64,000 nucleotides of DNA from Vibrio sp. 10N (GCF_036245475.1 NZ_BTPM01000002.1:186001-250000), one strand, 5' to 3'; shown: positions 43,339 to 52,566, counted from the stretch's first letter. The notes: a model not told the origin generated them from the letters alone. A program made the numbers and translations.

Positions 43339-44226
43339 TTATTTAGCAGCGACTCGTTTACCGAAGGTATTGATCAAAGCCCCTATCACTATGAGTGAGC
43401 CACCAATGTAAGTCCAAACAGTAGGGACTTCATTGAACAGCGCTAAACCTAGCAAAATAGAGAACACAATCTGAACATAGGAGTATGCCGAAGCTTTTCC
43501 TGCCGCTTGGGTTTGCATTGCTTTGGTCAATCCTAGTTGACCTATTTGCGTGAAGACACCCACCAACACCAGCATCATGGTGAGATACCAATCCGGCATC
43601 ACGAAGTCGTCGCCAATCAATAGAATTGAGACTGGCAATGCAACCAATGGGAAGTAGAAAATGATCACTGAGCTGTCTTCAGTTTGGCTTAGCTTCCTAA
43701 CGATAACGTAGGCGATAGAGCTGCCAAATGCGCCAAGGAGCGCAACACCCACACTAAATAATGGTAGCGACTCTGCCGTGTTGCTGCCTAACGTTGGTCC
43801 TACCATAAACGTTAAGCCGAGAATACTCAGCACGATACAAATGATGGTCGACTTCTGAATGTTTTCTTTTAGAAACCAGAACGCAAGCAAGGCAGTGAAG
43901 ATAGGGTGGATATACTGGAGTATTGTCGCTTCCGCTAGAGGTAGCGTTGTCACTGAATAGTACACACAAATCAAAGCCAGTGAACCGACGATACCGCGCA
44001 ATAGCAGCAAAGGCCTATTGTGCCCCCACACTGAAATTCCTTTCCTTTTAACATCCAGATAGCTCAGCACCAGTGAAACCAATGCACGCGCCGCTACGAT
44101 TTCAAATACGGGAATACCATAAGTACTCACGTATTTCACACAGACAGACATCAGCGCAAAGCCGAGTGCCGATAACACCATGTAGCGAACGCCGACAGGG
44201 ACGATGGAGTCAAAAGTTGTGGTCAT
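43339..44226 (-). CDS. EamA/DMT family transporter
   Basis: 295 residues, ten membrane helices in two EamA repeats (first VRYMVLSALGFALMSVCVKY; second LPLFSVGVALLGAFGSSIAY). Belongs to the RhaT/SAM-transporter-like DMT group: marks FEIVAARALVSLVLSYL and YYSVTTLPLAEATILQYIHP are typical. Substrate unknown. It begins 29 bp after the exonuclease gene and is probably co-transcribed with it. It is distinct from the EamA protein at 23627. Confidence 0.88.
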   Translation of the reverse strand: MTTTFDSIVPVGVRYMVLSALGFALMSVCVKYVSTYGIPVFEIVAARALVSLVLSYLDVKRKGISVWGHNRPLLLLRGIVGSLALICVYYSVTTLPLAEATILQYIHPIFTALLAFWFLKENIQKSTIICIVLSILGLTFMVGPTLGSNTAESLPLFSVGVALLGAFGSSIAYVIVRKLSQTEDSSVIIFYFPLVALPVSILLIGDDFVMPDWYLTMMLVLVGVFTQIGQLGLTKAMQTQAAGKASAYSYVQIVFSILLGLALFNEVPTVWTYIGGSLIVIGALINTFGKRVAAK

Positions 44227-44255
44227 AGTCGTCTCTTTAAAAGGTTGAAGTCGTG

Positions 44256-44873
44256 CTATTTGTGTTTGGTTAGGAATTTGCCAACCGATGCTTTTGGCTG
44301 TTTGGCGAGCTTTTGCATTAGCTCAAAACTAGGCTGCGCAATGGCGTGTTTCTCAATAAGCGAGTTGACGAGAATCAACCATAGTGACGCTGTCACCTCG
44401 GCGTCGGCTAACGCTCGGTGGAATACGCCATCGTTAGCAATATTATGGTAGGCCACCAGATCACCCAATTTGTGTGAATTGACCTCTTGGTTTAGTCGGC
44501 GAGAAACCAAGAGTGAACAGGCAAACTCACCACTATAACCTTTACCAATCAGATCCAGTTCGGCATCTAGAAAGCGCTTATCGAAAGAAGCGTTGTGAGC
44601 CACTAGATTGGCATCGCCAATAAAATCGACGAACTCGCTCATCACTTCGTCACAGTTTGGTGCGTGGCTTAGCATATTGTTGGTGATACCTGTGTAGCCC
44701 TCGATGAAGCTGCTAACTCGGAACCCCGGATTCATCAATGATTGAAAGCGATCAACCACCTGGCCATTCTCCAGTTTCACGGCACCAATTTCGATAGCGC
44801 GATCGCCTTGGTTAGGCGATAAGCCCGTGGTCTCAAAGTCGAGTACGATGGCGGAGGTGGCGGGTGCGGACAT
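44256..44873 (-). CDS. DEDDh 3'-5' exonuclease (PolIII-epsilon-like)
   Basis: 205 residues. Active-site acids: D11 and E13 in IVLDFETTGLSPNQGDRAIE, Asp in LVAHNASFDKRFLD, and His-Asp in VFHRALADAEVTA. It degrades DNA or RNA from the 3' end with two metal ions. It is a stand-alone exonuclease of the DnaQ superfamily, not the replicative epsilon subunit, as no clamp-binding or PolC part is present. Followed by the EamA gene. Confidence 0.9.
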   Translation of the reverse strand: MSAPATSAIVLDFETTGLSPNQGDRAIEIGAVKLENGQVVDRFQSLMNPGFRVSSFIEGYTGITNNMLSHAPNCDEVMSEFVDFIGDANLVAHNASFDKRFLDAELDLIGKGYSGEFACSLLVSRRLNQEVNSHKLGDLVAYHNIANDGVFHRALADAEVTASLWLILVNSLIEKHAIAQPSFELMQKLAKQPKASVGKFLTKHK

Positions 44874-44981
44874 AGCGAAATCTCACGAAAAAGTAGGGAG
44901 GCAGAGTCTAGCTTGAACGCGTCGTGAAGGGAACCTTCCAAGTACTGATTTTGGTTACATACTGCTTATATCAAAAAGAAA

Positions 44982-45002
44982 AGGTCCAGATGAACTGGAC
45001 CT
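44982..45002. repeat. IS1182 target duplication, left copy
   Basis: GGTCCAGATGAACTGGACC with A and T outside: the left copy of a 21-bp direct repeat that is itself a hairpin. Identical to 46596-46616. Confidence 0.88.
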
Positions 45003-45013
45003 CAGATTGCTGA

Positions 45014-45047
45014 CGAACCCCGCTTTTTCAAGCGGGGTTCTTTTTTC
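45014..45047 (+). terminator. IS-internal terminator
   Basis: GAACCCCGCTT pairs with AAGCGGGGTTC across a short T/C loop, followed by TTTTTTC on the plus strand. It blocks plus-strand transcription into the transposase gene. Confidence 0.8.
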
Positions 45048-45082
45048 GGAGCGGCCGTAGGCCGCGATCGCGATATTTTTTG

Positions 45083-46519
45083 TTAGATAGCGTTCTGAAG
45101 TGAGTAAGGCTTAAATCGGCATACAGAGGCTAGTATTTGACTTATTTCTGCCTTATTTAGGCCCATTTTTCGCAGATAGCTCACCACCAACGCTATCTTC
45201 TTGATGTTTTGAGCGGCAGCGGCTAACCAACATTGCATTTGCACTTTTGCGAGACCGCGGTAGCGCGCGTAACGGTGGCCATGGTGTTGTTTTGCATCGG
45301 CGAAGCTTCGTTCTACTGTTTCACTTCGCCTCCGATACGTCTTCTTTCCGTAGCTAGAGAGTCGCATTTGATTGGCTCGCTCCACCGTCTCACTATAAAG
45401 GTGACGCGTTATGACCTTCTGCATATTTTCACTCTTAGTACAGTCGTCCCGAACGGGGCAAAACGCACATTGTTTCGGGTCTGAAGCGTATGAGCGATAG
45501 CCTGCGCGTGTTGTGGTTTTATAGATAAGTTCTTGCCCTTCTGGACAGCGATAGGTATCGGTCTCTTTTTGGTATTTGAAGTCTTTCTTCTTAAATTTGT
45601 TCTTAGTTCTTGATGGGCGGCGATACCCGAACACACCTAATATACTGCGGCGCTCGAGTGATTCAGCAACAGGCGCAGTGAAGTAACCTGCATCGATACC
45701 AACTGCGATAGGATTGAGGTTGAACTGCTCTAGTGTGTGATCGAGACGACGGATATAGGGCTGTGAGTCATTCACATTCCCCGGTGTTGCGTATGTGTCT
45801 ACGATGATACCGTGCTTACCATCCACGGTTCGGTGGTCAAGATAGAAGAAGCCTTGAGGCTTATTGTCTCGTGTCATAAAGCCACTTTCAGGGTCGGTGG
45901 TGCTGACTTTAGTGTTTTTGACGTCTGTCTTTGGTGGCGTCTCTTTGAATGGATTTTTACCTTCAGATTCTCGGTCTGCAGCCACATCTTCATTCAGCAT
46001 ATCAAGATAAGCGCCTGCACTAACTGGACGCAGACGATTCATGTGCTTGTTCTTGTTAGCATTGGCTTTAAGGTGTGTACTGTCAGTGAAGAGCTCCTGT
46101 CCTGCGACTAAGCCTTTCTCCATCGCTTGAAGCACTATGTTGTTGAAGATGCGCTCAAAGACGTCAGTACCATTGAAGCGTCGAATTCGGTTCTGGCTTA
46201 ACGTCGAAGCATGGATAACTTTTTCGGTCAGTGACATTCGTAAGAACCAACGATAAGCGACGTTCACTTCAATTTCTTTGACCAGTTGGCGCTCACTTTT
46301 GATGCCGAATAGGTAGCCAAGCAGAATGATTTTGAATAAACGCACAGGGTCTACGGGTGGGCGGCCATTATCTTTGCAGTATAGATGTGCCACTTCGTCT
46401 CTGATGAACTCGAAGTCGATGGCATTATCAATTTTACGAACGAGATGATTCTGTGGAACGAGCTGTTCCATGGTTACCATTTCGAGTTCGTATTGCTGAG
46501 GAGAAGGTTTTTGAAGCAT
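45083..46519 (-). CDS. IS1182 family transposase
   Basis: 478 residues. N-terminal DUF772-type region (VPQNHLVRKIDNAIDFEFIR; NGRPPVDPVRLFKIILLGYL), then a DDE core: Asp in LFTDSTHLKANANK, Asp in IAVGIDAGYFTAP, and Glu in RRRSETVERSFADAKQHHG. A Cys-rich stretch (CAFCPVRDDCTKS) lies before the last, as usual in the family. The frame is complete, so the element is potentially active. Confidence 0.93.
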   Translation of the reverse strand: MLQKPSPQQYELEMVTMEQLVPQNHLVRKIDNAIDFEFIRDEVAHLYCKDNGRPPVDPVRLFKIILLGYLFGIKSERQLVKEIEVNVAYRWFLRMSLTEKVIHASTLSQNRIRRFNGTDVFERIFNNIVLQAMEKGLVAGQELFTDSTHLKANANKNKHMNRLRPVSAGAYLDMLNEDVAADRESEGKNPFKETPPKTDVKNTKVSTTDPESGFMTRDNKPQGFFYLDHRTVDGKHGIIVDTYATPGNVNDSQPYIRRLDHTLEQFNLNPIAVGIDAGYFTAPVAESLERRSILGVFGYRRPSRTKNKFKKKDFKYQKETDTYRCPEGQELIYKTTTRAGYRSYASDPKQCAFCPVRDDCTKSENMQKVITRHLYSETVERANQMRLSSYGKKTYRRRSETVERSFADAKQHHGHRYARYRGLAKVQMQCWLAAAAQNIKKIALVVSYLRKMGLNKAEISQILASVCRFKPYSLQNAI

Positions 46520-46595
46520 ATCGGAGTATCCATATTTCGATACTCCTATTAGATCAAAGGTCTAGCTTGAAAGCTAGACCTTTGTCAGCAGTCTG

Positions 46596-46616
46596 AGGTC
46601 CAGATGAACTGGACCT
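46596..46616. repeat. IS1182 target duplication, right copy
   Basis: Second copy of the 21-bp hairpin GGTCCAGATGAACTGGACC (with flanking A and T). Followed by TTTTAAG. Before insertion this was the terminator for the 6-phospho-beta-glucosidase gene (minus) and perhaps for the exonuclease side. Confidence 0.85.
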
Positions 46617-46626
46617 TTTAAGACGG

Positions 46627-48051
46627 TTAACCTAGGTTCTCCCCATTGGTTTCGATGACTCTTTGATACCAGTAGAAGCTGTCTTTTTTGTAGCGTTTTA
46701 GCTCTTTTTCACTCTCTTCATCGCGGTCAACGTAGACGAAGCCATAACGCTTCGCATAACCATTTAGCCAGCTGAACAGATCTTGATAAGACCAAGTGCA
46801 GTAGCCGATTACTTCACAGCCATCTTCAATAGCATCGTTGATAGCTTCAACGTGCGCTTTTAAGAATGCGATACGATAGTCGTCGTGCACACGACCGTCT
46901 TCGGTCAGCGTGTCATACGCGCCCAATCCGTTTTCACTGATAAGAATCGGTAAGTTATAGCGAGACGTGATACGGCGAAGTGCGACGCGTAGGCCTTCTG
47001 GATCGATTGCCCAGTTCCAGTCGGTCATTTTTAGATGTTCGTTGTCTGCGCGAACATAGTAATCATCAGTAGGGATGCGAGCGACATCAGAAACCACAGA
47101 CACTTGCGCAGCATTACCGGTTTGTGCCGTCTCTTGGCGGTTTTCTGGTGCAACATAGGTAGCTGATTGATAGTAGTTCAGACCCATGAAATCACAGATA
47201 CCTGCTTTAAGTAGCTCTTTATCACCTTCTTGGAAGTCGATGTGGATGCCAAGACGCTCGAGCAGTTTTAGACCAATCTTTGGATAAGCCCCTTTCGCGT
47301 AGACATCCATCCAAAGTAGATCTTGTATCTCTTGTGCGTTTTCAGCAGCAATCACATCTTCTGGAGAGGCGGTTTTTGAGTAGGTCGGGCTGTAGGCAAA
47401 GCTCGCACCAATTTGACCTTTGATACCCATCTCTTTGAATCGCTTCACAGCATTGGCATTTGCTAGGCTTGCGATATGGTTGGCATTGATAAAGCGTTGG
47501 TAATCAGAAACTTTTGGTGGATGGATCTTTTGAACGTACCCTAGGCTTGTGAAAATATTCTGCTCATTCATGCAAACCCAGTAAGGCACCTTGTCACCAT
47601 ACTCACTGAACAGGACTTCGCAATAACGCGTAAAGTCCGTCAGAATTTCACGACTTTCCCAGCCTTGATATTCGTCTTGCAGCGCTTGTGGAAGATCCCA
47701 GTGGTAGATAGTTAGGATCGGTGTGATGCCACATTCGATCAGTTTATTGATAACGTTGTGGTAGAACTCTACACCCTTCGGGTTTACCGTGCGGCCATCT
47801 GGCATGATGCGCGTCCAAGCGACAGAGAAGCGATAGGCCTTCAGTCCCATCTCTCGCATCAGTTCGATGTCTTCTTCATATTTATGGTAGAAGTCAATCG
47901 CTACTTCACCTGTTGTATCTTTAAACGTGTTACCTGGAACGCGTGAGTACACATCCCAGATCGAATCGCCTTTACCATCTAGATTCGCTGCACCTTCGAT
48001 TTGATAGGCTGCTGATGCGCTGCCCCATAAGAAGTTCTCTTGAAATGCCAT
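46627..48051 (-). CDS. GH1 6-phospho-beta-glucosidase
   Basis: 474 residues, GH1 family. Acid/base Glu in VCMNEQNIFTSLG, nucleophile Glu in ILISENGLGAYD; N-terminus FLWGSASAAYQIEGAANLDG is the family signature. The phosphate-binding region near the C-terminus (SYQDLFSWLNGYAKRYGFVY) with Lys/Tyr is that of 6-phospho-glycosidases, so the substrates are cellobiose- or aryl-glucoside-6-phosphates from a PTS, possibly the EII set at 39-43 kb. ATG 48051 with GGGG upstream is chosen; longer readings run into the palindrome at 48104. Confidence 0.92.
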   Translation of the reverse strand: MAFQENFLWGSASAAYQIEGAANLDGKGDSIWDVYSRVPGNTFKDTTGEVAIDFYHKYEEDIELMREMGLKAYRFSVAWTRIMPDGRTVNPKGVEFYHNVINKLIECGITPILTIYHWDLPQALQDEYQGWESREILTDFTRYCEVLFSEYGDKVPYWVCMNEQNIFTSLGYVQKIHPPKVSDYQRFINANHIASLANANAVKRFKEMGIKGQIGASFAYSPTYSKTASPEDVIAAENAQEIQDLLWMDVYAKGAYPKIGLKLLERLGIHIDFQEGDKELLKAGICDFMGLNYYQSATYVAPENRQETAQTGNAAQVSVVSDVARIPTDDYYVRADNEHLKMTDWNWAIDPEGLRVALRRITSRYNLPILISENGLGAYDTLTEDGRVHDDYRIAFLKAHVEAINDAIEDGCEVIGYCTWSYQDLFSWLNGYAKRYGFVYVDRDEESEKELKRYKKDSFYWYQRVIETNGENLG

Positions 48052-48103
48052 AGCTACCCCGATTAACCCTTTCATGTATTTGTTTTCTGCCTTCGATAAT
48101 ATT

Positions 48104-48119
48104 AAAACCATATGGTTTT
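48104..48119. promoter_or_regulatory. GntR-type operator upstream of bgl gene
   Basis: AAAACCATATGGTTTT, a perfect 16-bp palindrome 53 bp before the glucosidase start. A weaker dyad TAAACTATAGGTTTA at 48190-48204 is nearer the GntR gene. Both fit binding by the divergently encoded GntR/UTRA regulator. Confidence 0.6.
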
Positions 48120-48282
48120 GTAATTACCAGGGCTTAAAAATTAGATCTTGATCGCCATTTGTCTTTGGTTTTCTGATGGGGTAAACAATTAAACTATAGG
48201 TTTATGTTGAATTGCTTGAGTATGACTTTACTAACAAGTAGTCTAAGTGTGCATCAAGAATTAGAGAAAGTGAGTGGGTGAA

Positions 48283-48999
48283 ATGGTCAAATATCAGGGC
48301 ATTTATAGTGAAATGAAGCAGCGTATTTTATCGGGATATTACAGTGCGTCCGATAAGCTCCCTGATGGCAAAACTCTAGCTCAAGAGTTTGAATGCAGCG
48401 AGATCACACTCAAAAAGGCACTCGACTTCCTTGTCAAAGAAGGGTTGGTGGTGCGGAAGCGTGGTTCGGGGTCGTTTGTGAAACAGCGCTCAAGTGCTGT
48501 GTCTCAATCTCACCTACTTGGAACTAAAAAGCGAGCTGAGGATCGCGGGCAAACCGTTAATACTCGTGTTGTCACGTTTAAGTTACTGGAAGCGACAGAA
48601 GATATCGCGGTGAAACTAAAATGTGCGGTTGGCGATGAGGTCTACAGCGTTACTCGCGTTAGGATATTGGACGGCGTACCAACGATTATTGAGTACATCT
48701 ACCTATCGAAGGCTGTGGTTTCAAATTTGTCTATCGAACATGTTAAGTCGTCGATTTATGGCTACCTGAGTGAACACCTAAACCAAACTGTTCACAGCGC
48801 GAACCTCAAGATAACAGTAGGACACGCGACAGCGACTGAGGGAGAGTATCTCAGCATACCTACGGGTGGACACTTGGTCTGTGTGGCACAAAATGCGTAC
48901 CTAGATAATGGTCAACTATTTGAGTATTCAGTGGCAAAGCATCTGTGTGAGTCGTTTGAGTTCTCAACAACGTACGTGAAAAGCGAGACTCAGCTGTAA
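48283..48999 (+). CDS. GntR family regulator with UTRA domain
   Basis: 238 residues: winged HTH at 1-70 (IYSEMKQRILSGYYSASDKL; FECSEITLKKALDFLVKEGL) and a UTRA effector domain from ~85 (VYSVTRVRILDGVPTIIEYI). UTRA domains bind phosphosugars, consistent with control of the divergent 6-phospho-beta-glucosidase by its substrate. ATG 48283 is taken; GTG 48274 adds three residues. The layout regulator-palindrome-target makes repression in the absence of beta-glucoside phosphates the likely mode. Confidence 0.9.
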   Translation: MVKYQGIYSEMKQRILSGYYSASDKLPDGKTLAQEFECSEITLKKALDFLVKEGLVVRKRGSGSFVKQRSSAVSQSHLLGTKKRAEDRGQTVNTRVVTFKLLEATEDIAVKLKCAVGDEVYSVTRVRILDGVPTIIEYIYLSKAVVSNLSIEHVKSSIYGYLSEHLNQTVHSANLKITVGHATATEGEYLSIPTGGHLVCVAQNAYLDNGQLFEYSVAKHLCESFEFSTTYVKSETQL

Positions 49000-49030
49000 C
49001 AACAAAGACTTAATGGTACTCGATTCCAGC

Positions 49031-49046
49031 GTCTCATAAATGAGAC
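49031..49046. promoter_or_regulatory. GTCTCAT dyad upstream of sigma-54 activator gene
   Basis: GTCTCAT-AA-ATGAGAC, a perfect 7-bp dyad 77 bp before the TTG start. May be a self-binding site of the activator or another regulator's operator. Confidence 0.5.
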
Positions 49047-49122
49047 ACTCTCACCCCTCATCATGTGATGACTACAGCTAAACTGTATAGGAGTAGTCGT
49101 TAAGTTTAGTGAGGAGGATCCT

Positions 49123-50037
49123 TTGACTGGCTTAAGTGGAGTCAGCAAAGCCATTGATATTACTAATAAACGGATTTCAAAATATGCAGCCAGTGACAGT
49201 GAGATACTGATCCAAGGAGAGACTGGTGTTGGTAAAAGTCGCTGTGCGAAACTGATTCATGAATTATCAAAACGTCATCAAGGGCCATTTGTCGAAATCA
49301 ACTGTGGCTCCATTCCTCGTCCCCTTATTGAGTCTGAGTTGTTTGGTCACGAGAAAGGTGCCTTTACTGGGGCGGTTAAAAAACACGTTGGATTTATCAA
49401 ACGTGCCCATAAGGGGACCCTATTTTTAGACGAAATTGGAGACATGCCTTTAGAAGTTCAAGGGCATTTACTGCACTTTTTGGAGTCGAAAGAGGTACAC
49501 AGTCTAGGTTCTGACAGTAATTGCAGTGTCGACTGCCGAGTTGTAGCGGCGACCAACGAGCCGATCGACGCCTTGATTGCGCGAGGTGATTTTCGTCAAG
49601 ATCTATTCTATCGTCTCAATGTTCTACCTCTTTCCATTCCACCGCTTCGTGAGCGGGCTGATGATATCTTAGAGCTTGCTAATGACTTTTTATCCAAGGA
49701 AATGGCCGCGCTTGGGCGCTCGGACATTCGCCTGTCAGAGAGCAGTTATACGGTCTTGAAGCACCACTTATGGCCTGGAAATATTCGTGAACTTAAAAAC
49801 GTGATACGAAGGGCGGTGGTGCTGGTTCAAGGTAATATTATCGAGCCGGACGCACTCGGTCTTGATGCGATTTGTAGTTTTCAAGCCTTGGGGCACAATC
49901 GCTTGTGTTCAAAGGACTTAGAGCAGGTCATTCGTGAGCATAAGTTCAACATGACAGCCGCTGCTCGCTACCTCAATATCTCTCGCCCAACCTTGTATCG
50001 CTTGATCAAGAAACACAATTTAGATCTCGACAGTTAA
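49123..50037 (+). CDS. Sigma-54-dependent activator lacking a sensor domain
   Basis: 304 residues: AAA+ domain from the very start, with Walker A GETGVGKS (32-39), the sigma-54 contact loop GAFTGA (79-84), Walker B LFLDEIGD, arginine-finger region DLFYRLNVLPL, and a Fis-type HTH at ~262-302 (FNMTAAARYLNISRPTLYRL). No receiver, PAS, GAF or other sensor precedes the ATPase, as in PspF-type proteins, which are controlled by a separate inhibitor. Start is TTG with GGAGG about 6 bp upstream. A sigma-54-type promoter follows for the next gene. Confidence 0.9.
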   Translation: MTGLSGVSKAIDITNKRISKYAASDSEILIQGETGVGKSRCAKLIHELSKRHQGPFVEINCGSIPRPLIESELFGHEKGAFTGAVKKHVGFIKRAHKGTLFLDEIGDMPLEVQGHLLHFLESKEVHSLGSDSNCSVDCRVVAATNEPIDALIARGDFRQDLFYRLNVLPLSIPPLRERADDILELANDFLSKEMAALGRSDIRLSESSYTVLKHHLWPGNIRELKNVIRRAVVLVQGNIIEPDALGLDAICSFQALGHNRLCSKDLEQVIREHKFNMTAAARYLNISRPTLYRLIKKHNLDLDS

Positions 50038-50092
50038 CGGAAAGGGTTTACACCTTGTAACACCCCTCTATATCTCGGATCTTTTTTTATAT

Positions 50093-50148
50093 CAGTACCT
50101 TACTGGATTTTACTGTCCCCTATCTATCGCGAGGTTGTTTAAAAACAA
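50093..50148. promoter_or_regulatory. Possible activator sites upstream of the sigma-54 promoter
   Basis: CAGTA-CCT-TACTG (50093-50105) and TTGTTT-AA-AAACAA (50135-50148) are short dyads 13-70 bp upstream of the -24/-12 element. Enhancer-binding sites usually lie further upstream, so the assignment is tentative. Confidence 0.35.
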
Positions 50149-50160
50149 TAAGTTAGGTGC

Positions 50161-50176
50161 TGGTATAAGAATTGCT
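50161..50176 (+). promoter_or_regulatory. Sigma-54 (-24/-12) promoter
   Basis: TGGTATAAGAATTGCT has GG and GC exactly 10 bases apart, as in the consensus TGGCAC-N5-TTGC. Transcription would start near 50188, 27 bp before the ATG at 50215. Confidence 0.75.
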
Positions 50177-50214
50177 CATATAGGAGTTCAATCATCACTC
50201 GTAAGGAGTATGGA

Positions 50215-52524
50215 ATGAACTCTCAGCGAACCACAACAGCGCAGCGGCTTTGTTATTCTGCTGTATTAGCGTCTTCTTTAGCGCTAGCAGGCCATGCGCA
50301 AGCTAAACTCGACGGCGCCATTTTTACCACTACCCCCGGTGGGGAGATCGTCAATGAAAATGTGCGCTATGAATCCAAACTTGAAGTTTTCCTTGATGGC
50401 GGTCCAGGGCCCAATGCTCCAGGGACAGCCGCCGCGCTTCCGGCTGGTTATTATTACTTCCAAGTGACTAATCCTTCTGGTAAGTGTTTGTTGTCAAGCG
50501 TTGAGCCGGACGCAGGTGTGAATGGTGGGACATGTTATGAAGCAGTGAAGGGTAAAGGTGGGCCGAAAAACGCAGAAACATTTGTGGCAGAGCCTCTCGA
50601 GTGTCGCCTTTTTTACTTTGATGGTGAGGATGGTATAACACTCACTAATTCAACCTATACAGTGACACAAAAAGTCAAAGGGCAATGGGTAGAGCAAGAG
50701 ATACCTTGTCAGCATCTACTGGGAAGTGAATATCTAGCACAGAATGGCGGTGAGCTCTCTGAAGGAGACACCATCCAATTGTTCCCATTTGCGAATACGC
50801 CCAATTCTGGCGGCGTTTACAAAGCTTGGGTGTCAACCTATGACAGTGTTTATAACGCCTGTAACGGGAATGTTTATAACGGTGAAACGGGTGAAAATTG
50901 TAGTGGCTTCTTTGGCTTTATTCCCAAGTTCTCAAAAACAGACAACTTCAAGGTGCGCTTAGGAGACAAAGAAACACCGGTCACTTACGACATTGGATTA
51001 CGTGCGTTTCATGATAAAAACCTGAATTGTCAGTACGATCCGGATTACACGACGCCAGCTAACGGTGATGAACTCATTGAAAGCTGGGACTTTGGTGTGA
51101 CAGACCCGCTTGCACTTAGAAACATCTTCCGCACCACCAATTCAGAAGCATTCCCAATCACCTTTAGTGTGTTAGAGCAAGAGATGCTGGCTTGGTCTGT
51201 AGACCACTTTATGTGGTTCGCGTCGGTCAACAATGTCGCTCCACTCAATGCCAACTTTACTCACTTTACGACCTTTGCGGAGCTACGTAATTATGCCGCG
51301 CAACACAACGATGGCGCTTTGCGTCTCGGCTTTGTATCACCTTTGGCGTGTGATCAAGGGGTGGGACCTGCCGTGATCAGTCGAGACTCTGGTGAGCAGA
51401 CCGATGATGGTTTTGTGCCGAGTAATTTTGCAGATGCACTACCGGGCAAAAAAGGCGTCGACCCCGACCCTGTGCTCGTGGTTGCCTTTGGTAGCGTTGG
51501 TATTGCCGACATTACAGTGTGTAAAGTCTTCGACAAAAACAAAGATGGGATGAAAAATGACGGTGAGGGTTATATCCCGAACTGGCCAGTGAGTTTAACC
51601 GTCCCTTTGAGTGTGCCTCTACCAGATGACATTAACCCGCAAGCAACGCCAGAATTATGGGCTGAGCTGGTGGCTATTTTTGGCAATGACATTAGTGGCA
51701 TGTATAACCGGGTGATCTCAAAGCAAACATCTGATAATGGTTGTGCGAGATTCCGAGCGTTGGTACCGAATATCCGTGGCGATCTTGCCCCTTATGAGTT
51801 GAGCGAACAGTTAAGCCAAGCTCAAGGTTGGAGCAATACCTCAGCGGCAACGATATTGTTCGATGTTCGTTCAGTACTGACCTATGTTAACGGTCTACCA
51901 GTCATTGACGGTGAAGTCGTGAACCGCAACGACGGCAAAACTGGTGACACGTTTGACTTTAATAATGCTTGCGATGTCATTGTAAACTTTGACACCAAAG
52001 GTTACTGGCACAACAAAAATGGCCTAGCTGAGCTTAACGAGTCTGATCGTGACTACGTTAACAGCCTAGCGCCTTATAGCTCACCTTCGGCTTACTTCGA
52101 AGCTGGTGATGAACCTTTCGATGGCCAGTTCCAAGGCGGAGAGCCTGTTGCTGCAGCCTTTAGTGGCGATAGCGTTATTTGGGAGGCAGGTACCTGGCAA
52201 TCTGAAGTGTCGCAATTCTTGGTTGATAGTAATGGTAATGCGGAAGCAAATATGCACAAAGAGCAGCTTGCTCAGCAATTGCTAGCGTTTATCTTCAATA
52301 CTCGTCATAGACCAGGAGCGGGCGGTTTGTCTGGCTCTGCAACCATAGAAGTGAATGGGACTTGGATGACCATCGACGATATCATTGCGCTTGCAGTGAC
52401 GACTTGGTCTTCATCGGATGTTGAGGCGATCATTTCGCTAGGTGCGACATTGGATGGTTTTAACAACAATAATGCCTTGCCTGTAGCACCACAGGATTAC
52501 ACGGATTGTTTAGCGCCTTTTTAG
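50215..52524 (+). CDS. Large secreted protein, SdrD-B-like domain
   Basis: 769 residues with a signal peptide (MNSQRTTTAQRLCYSAVLAS, cleaved near GHAQA). About 14 cysteines suggest disulfides. One segment, ITVCKVFDKNKDGMKNDGEG, has the D-x-N-x-D-G calcium loop and spacing of SdrD B-type Ig-like repeats; a weaker copy is RAFHDKNLNCQYDPDYT. No sortase, Tat or anchoring signal is seen. The promoter is of sigma-54 type and the gene follows a sigma-54 activator, so the two form a unit. AAGGAG lies 6 bp before the ATG and a strong terminator follows. Function is unknown; an extracellular or surface role is inferred. Confidence 0.8.
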   Translation: MNSQRTTTAQRLCYSAVLASSLALAGHAQAKLDGAIFTTTPGGEIVNENVRYESKLEVFLDGGPGPNAPGTAAALPAGYYYFQVTNPSGKCLLSSVEPDAGVNGGTCYEAVKGKGGPKNAETFVAEPLECRLFYFDGEDGITLTNSTYTVTQKVKGQWVEQEIPCQHLLGSEYLAQNGGELSEGDTIQLFPFANTPNSGGVYKAWVSTYDSVYNACNGNVYNGETGENCSGFFGFIPKFSKTDNFKVRLGDKETPVTYDIGLRAFHDKNLNCQYDPDYTTPANGDELIESWDFGVTDPLALRNIFRTTNSEAFPITFSVLEQEMLAWSVDHFMWFASVNNVAPLNANFTHFTTFAELRNYAAQHNDGALRLGFVSPLACDQGVGPAVISRDSGEQTDDGFVPSNFADALPGKKGVDPDPVLVVAFGSVGIADITVCKVFDKNKDGMKNDGEGYIPNWPVSLTVPLSVPLPDDINPQATPELWAELVAIFGNDISGMYNRVISKQTSDNGCARFRALVPNIRGDLAPYELSEQLSQAQGWSNTSAATILFDVRSVLTYVNGLPVIDGEVVNRNDGKTGDTFDFNNACDVIVNFDTKGYWHNKNGLAELNESDRDYVNSLAPYSSPSAYFEAGDEPFDGQFQGGEPVAAAFSGDSVIWEAGTWQSEVSQFLVDSNGNAEANMHKEQLAQQLLAFIFNTRHRPGAGGLSGSATIEVNGTWMTIDDIIALAVTTWSSSDVEAIISLGATLDGFNNNNALPVAPQDYTDCLAPF

Positions 52525-52566
52525 GTTTTGATACCGATACATCGTTATCTATAGTGAGTCGATTAT

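Larger units (their letters stand above)
45003..46595 (-). mobile_element. IS1182-family insertion sequence
   Basis: 1593 bp. Ends CAGATTGCTGAC (45003) and its near complement GTCAGCAGTCTG (46584-46595), 11 of 12 matching. Both sides carry an identical 21-bp copy of a hairpin that reads as one terminator when the IS is removed. Strong hairpins just inside each end (45015-45043 with GAACCCCGC arms; 46558-46582 with GGTCTAGCTT arms) shield the transposase gene from outside transcription. Confidence 0.88.
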
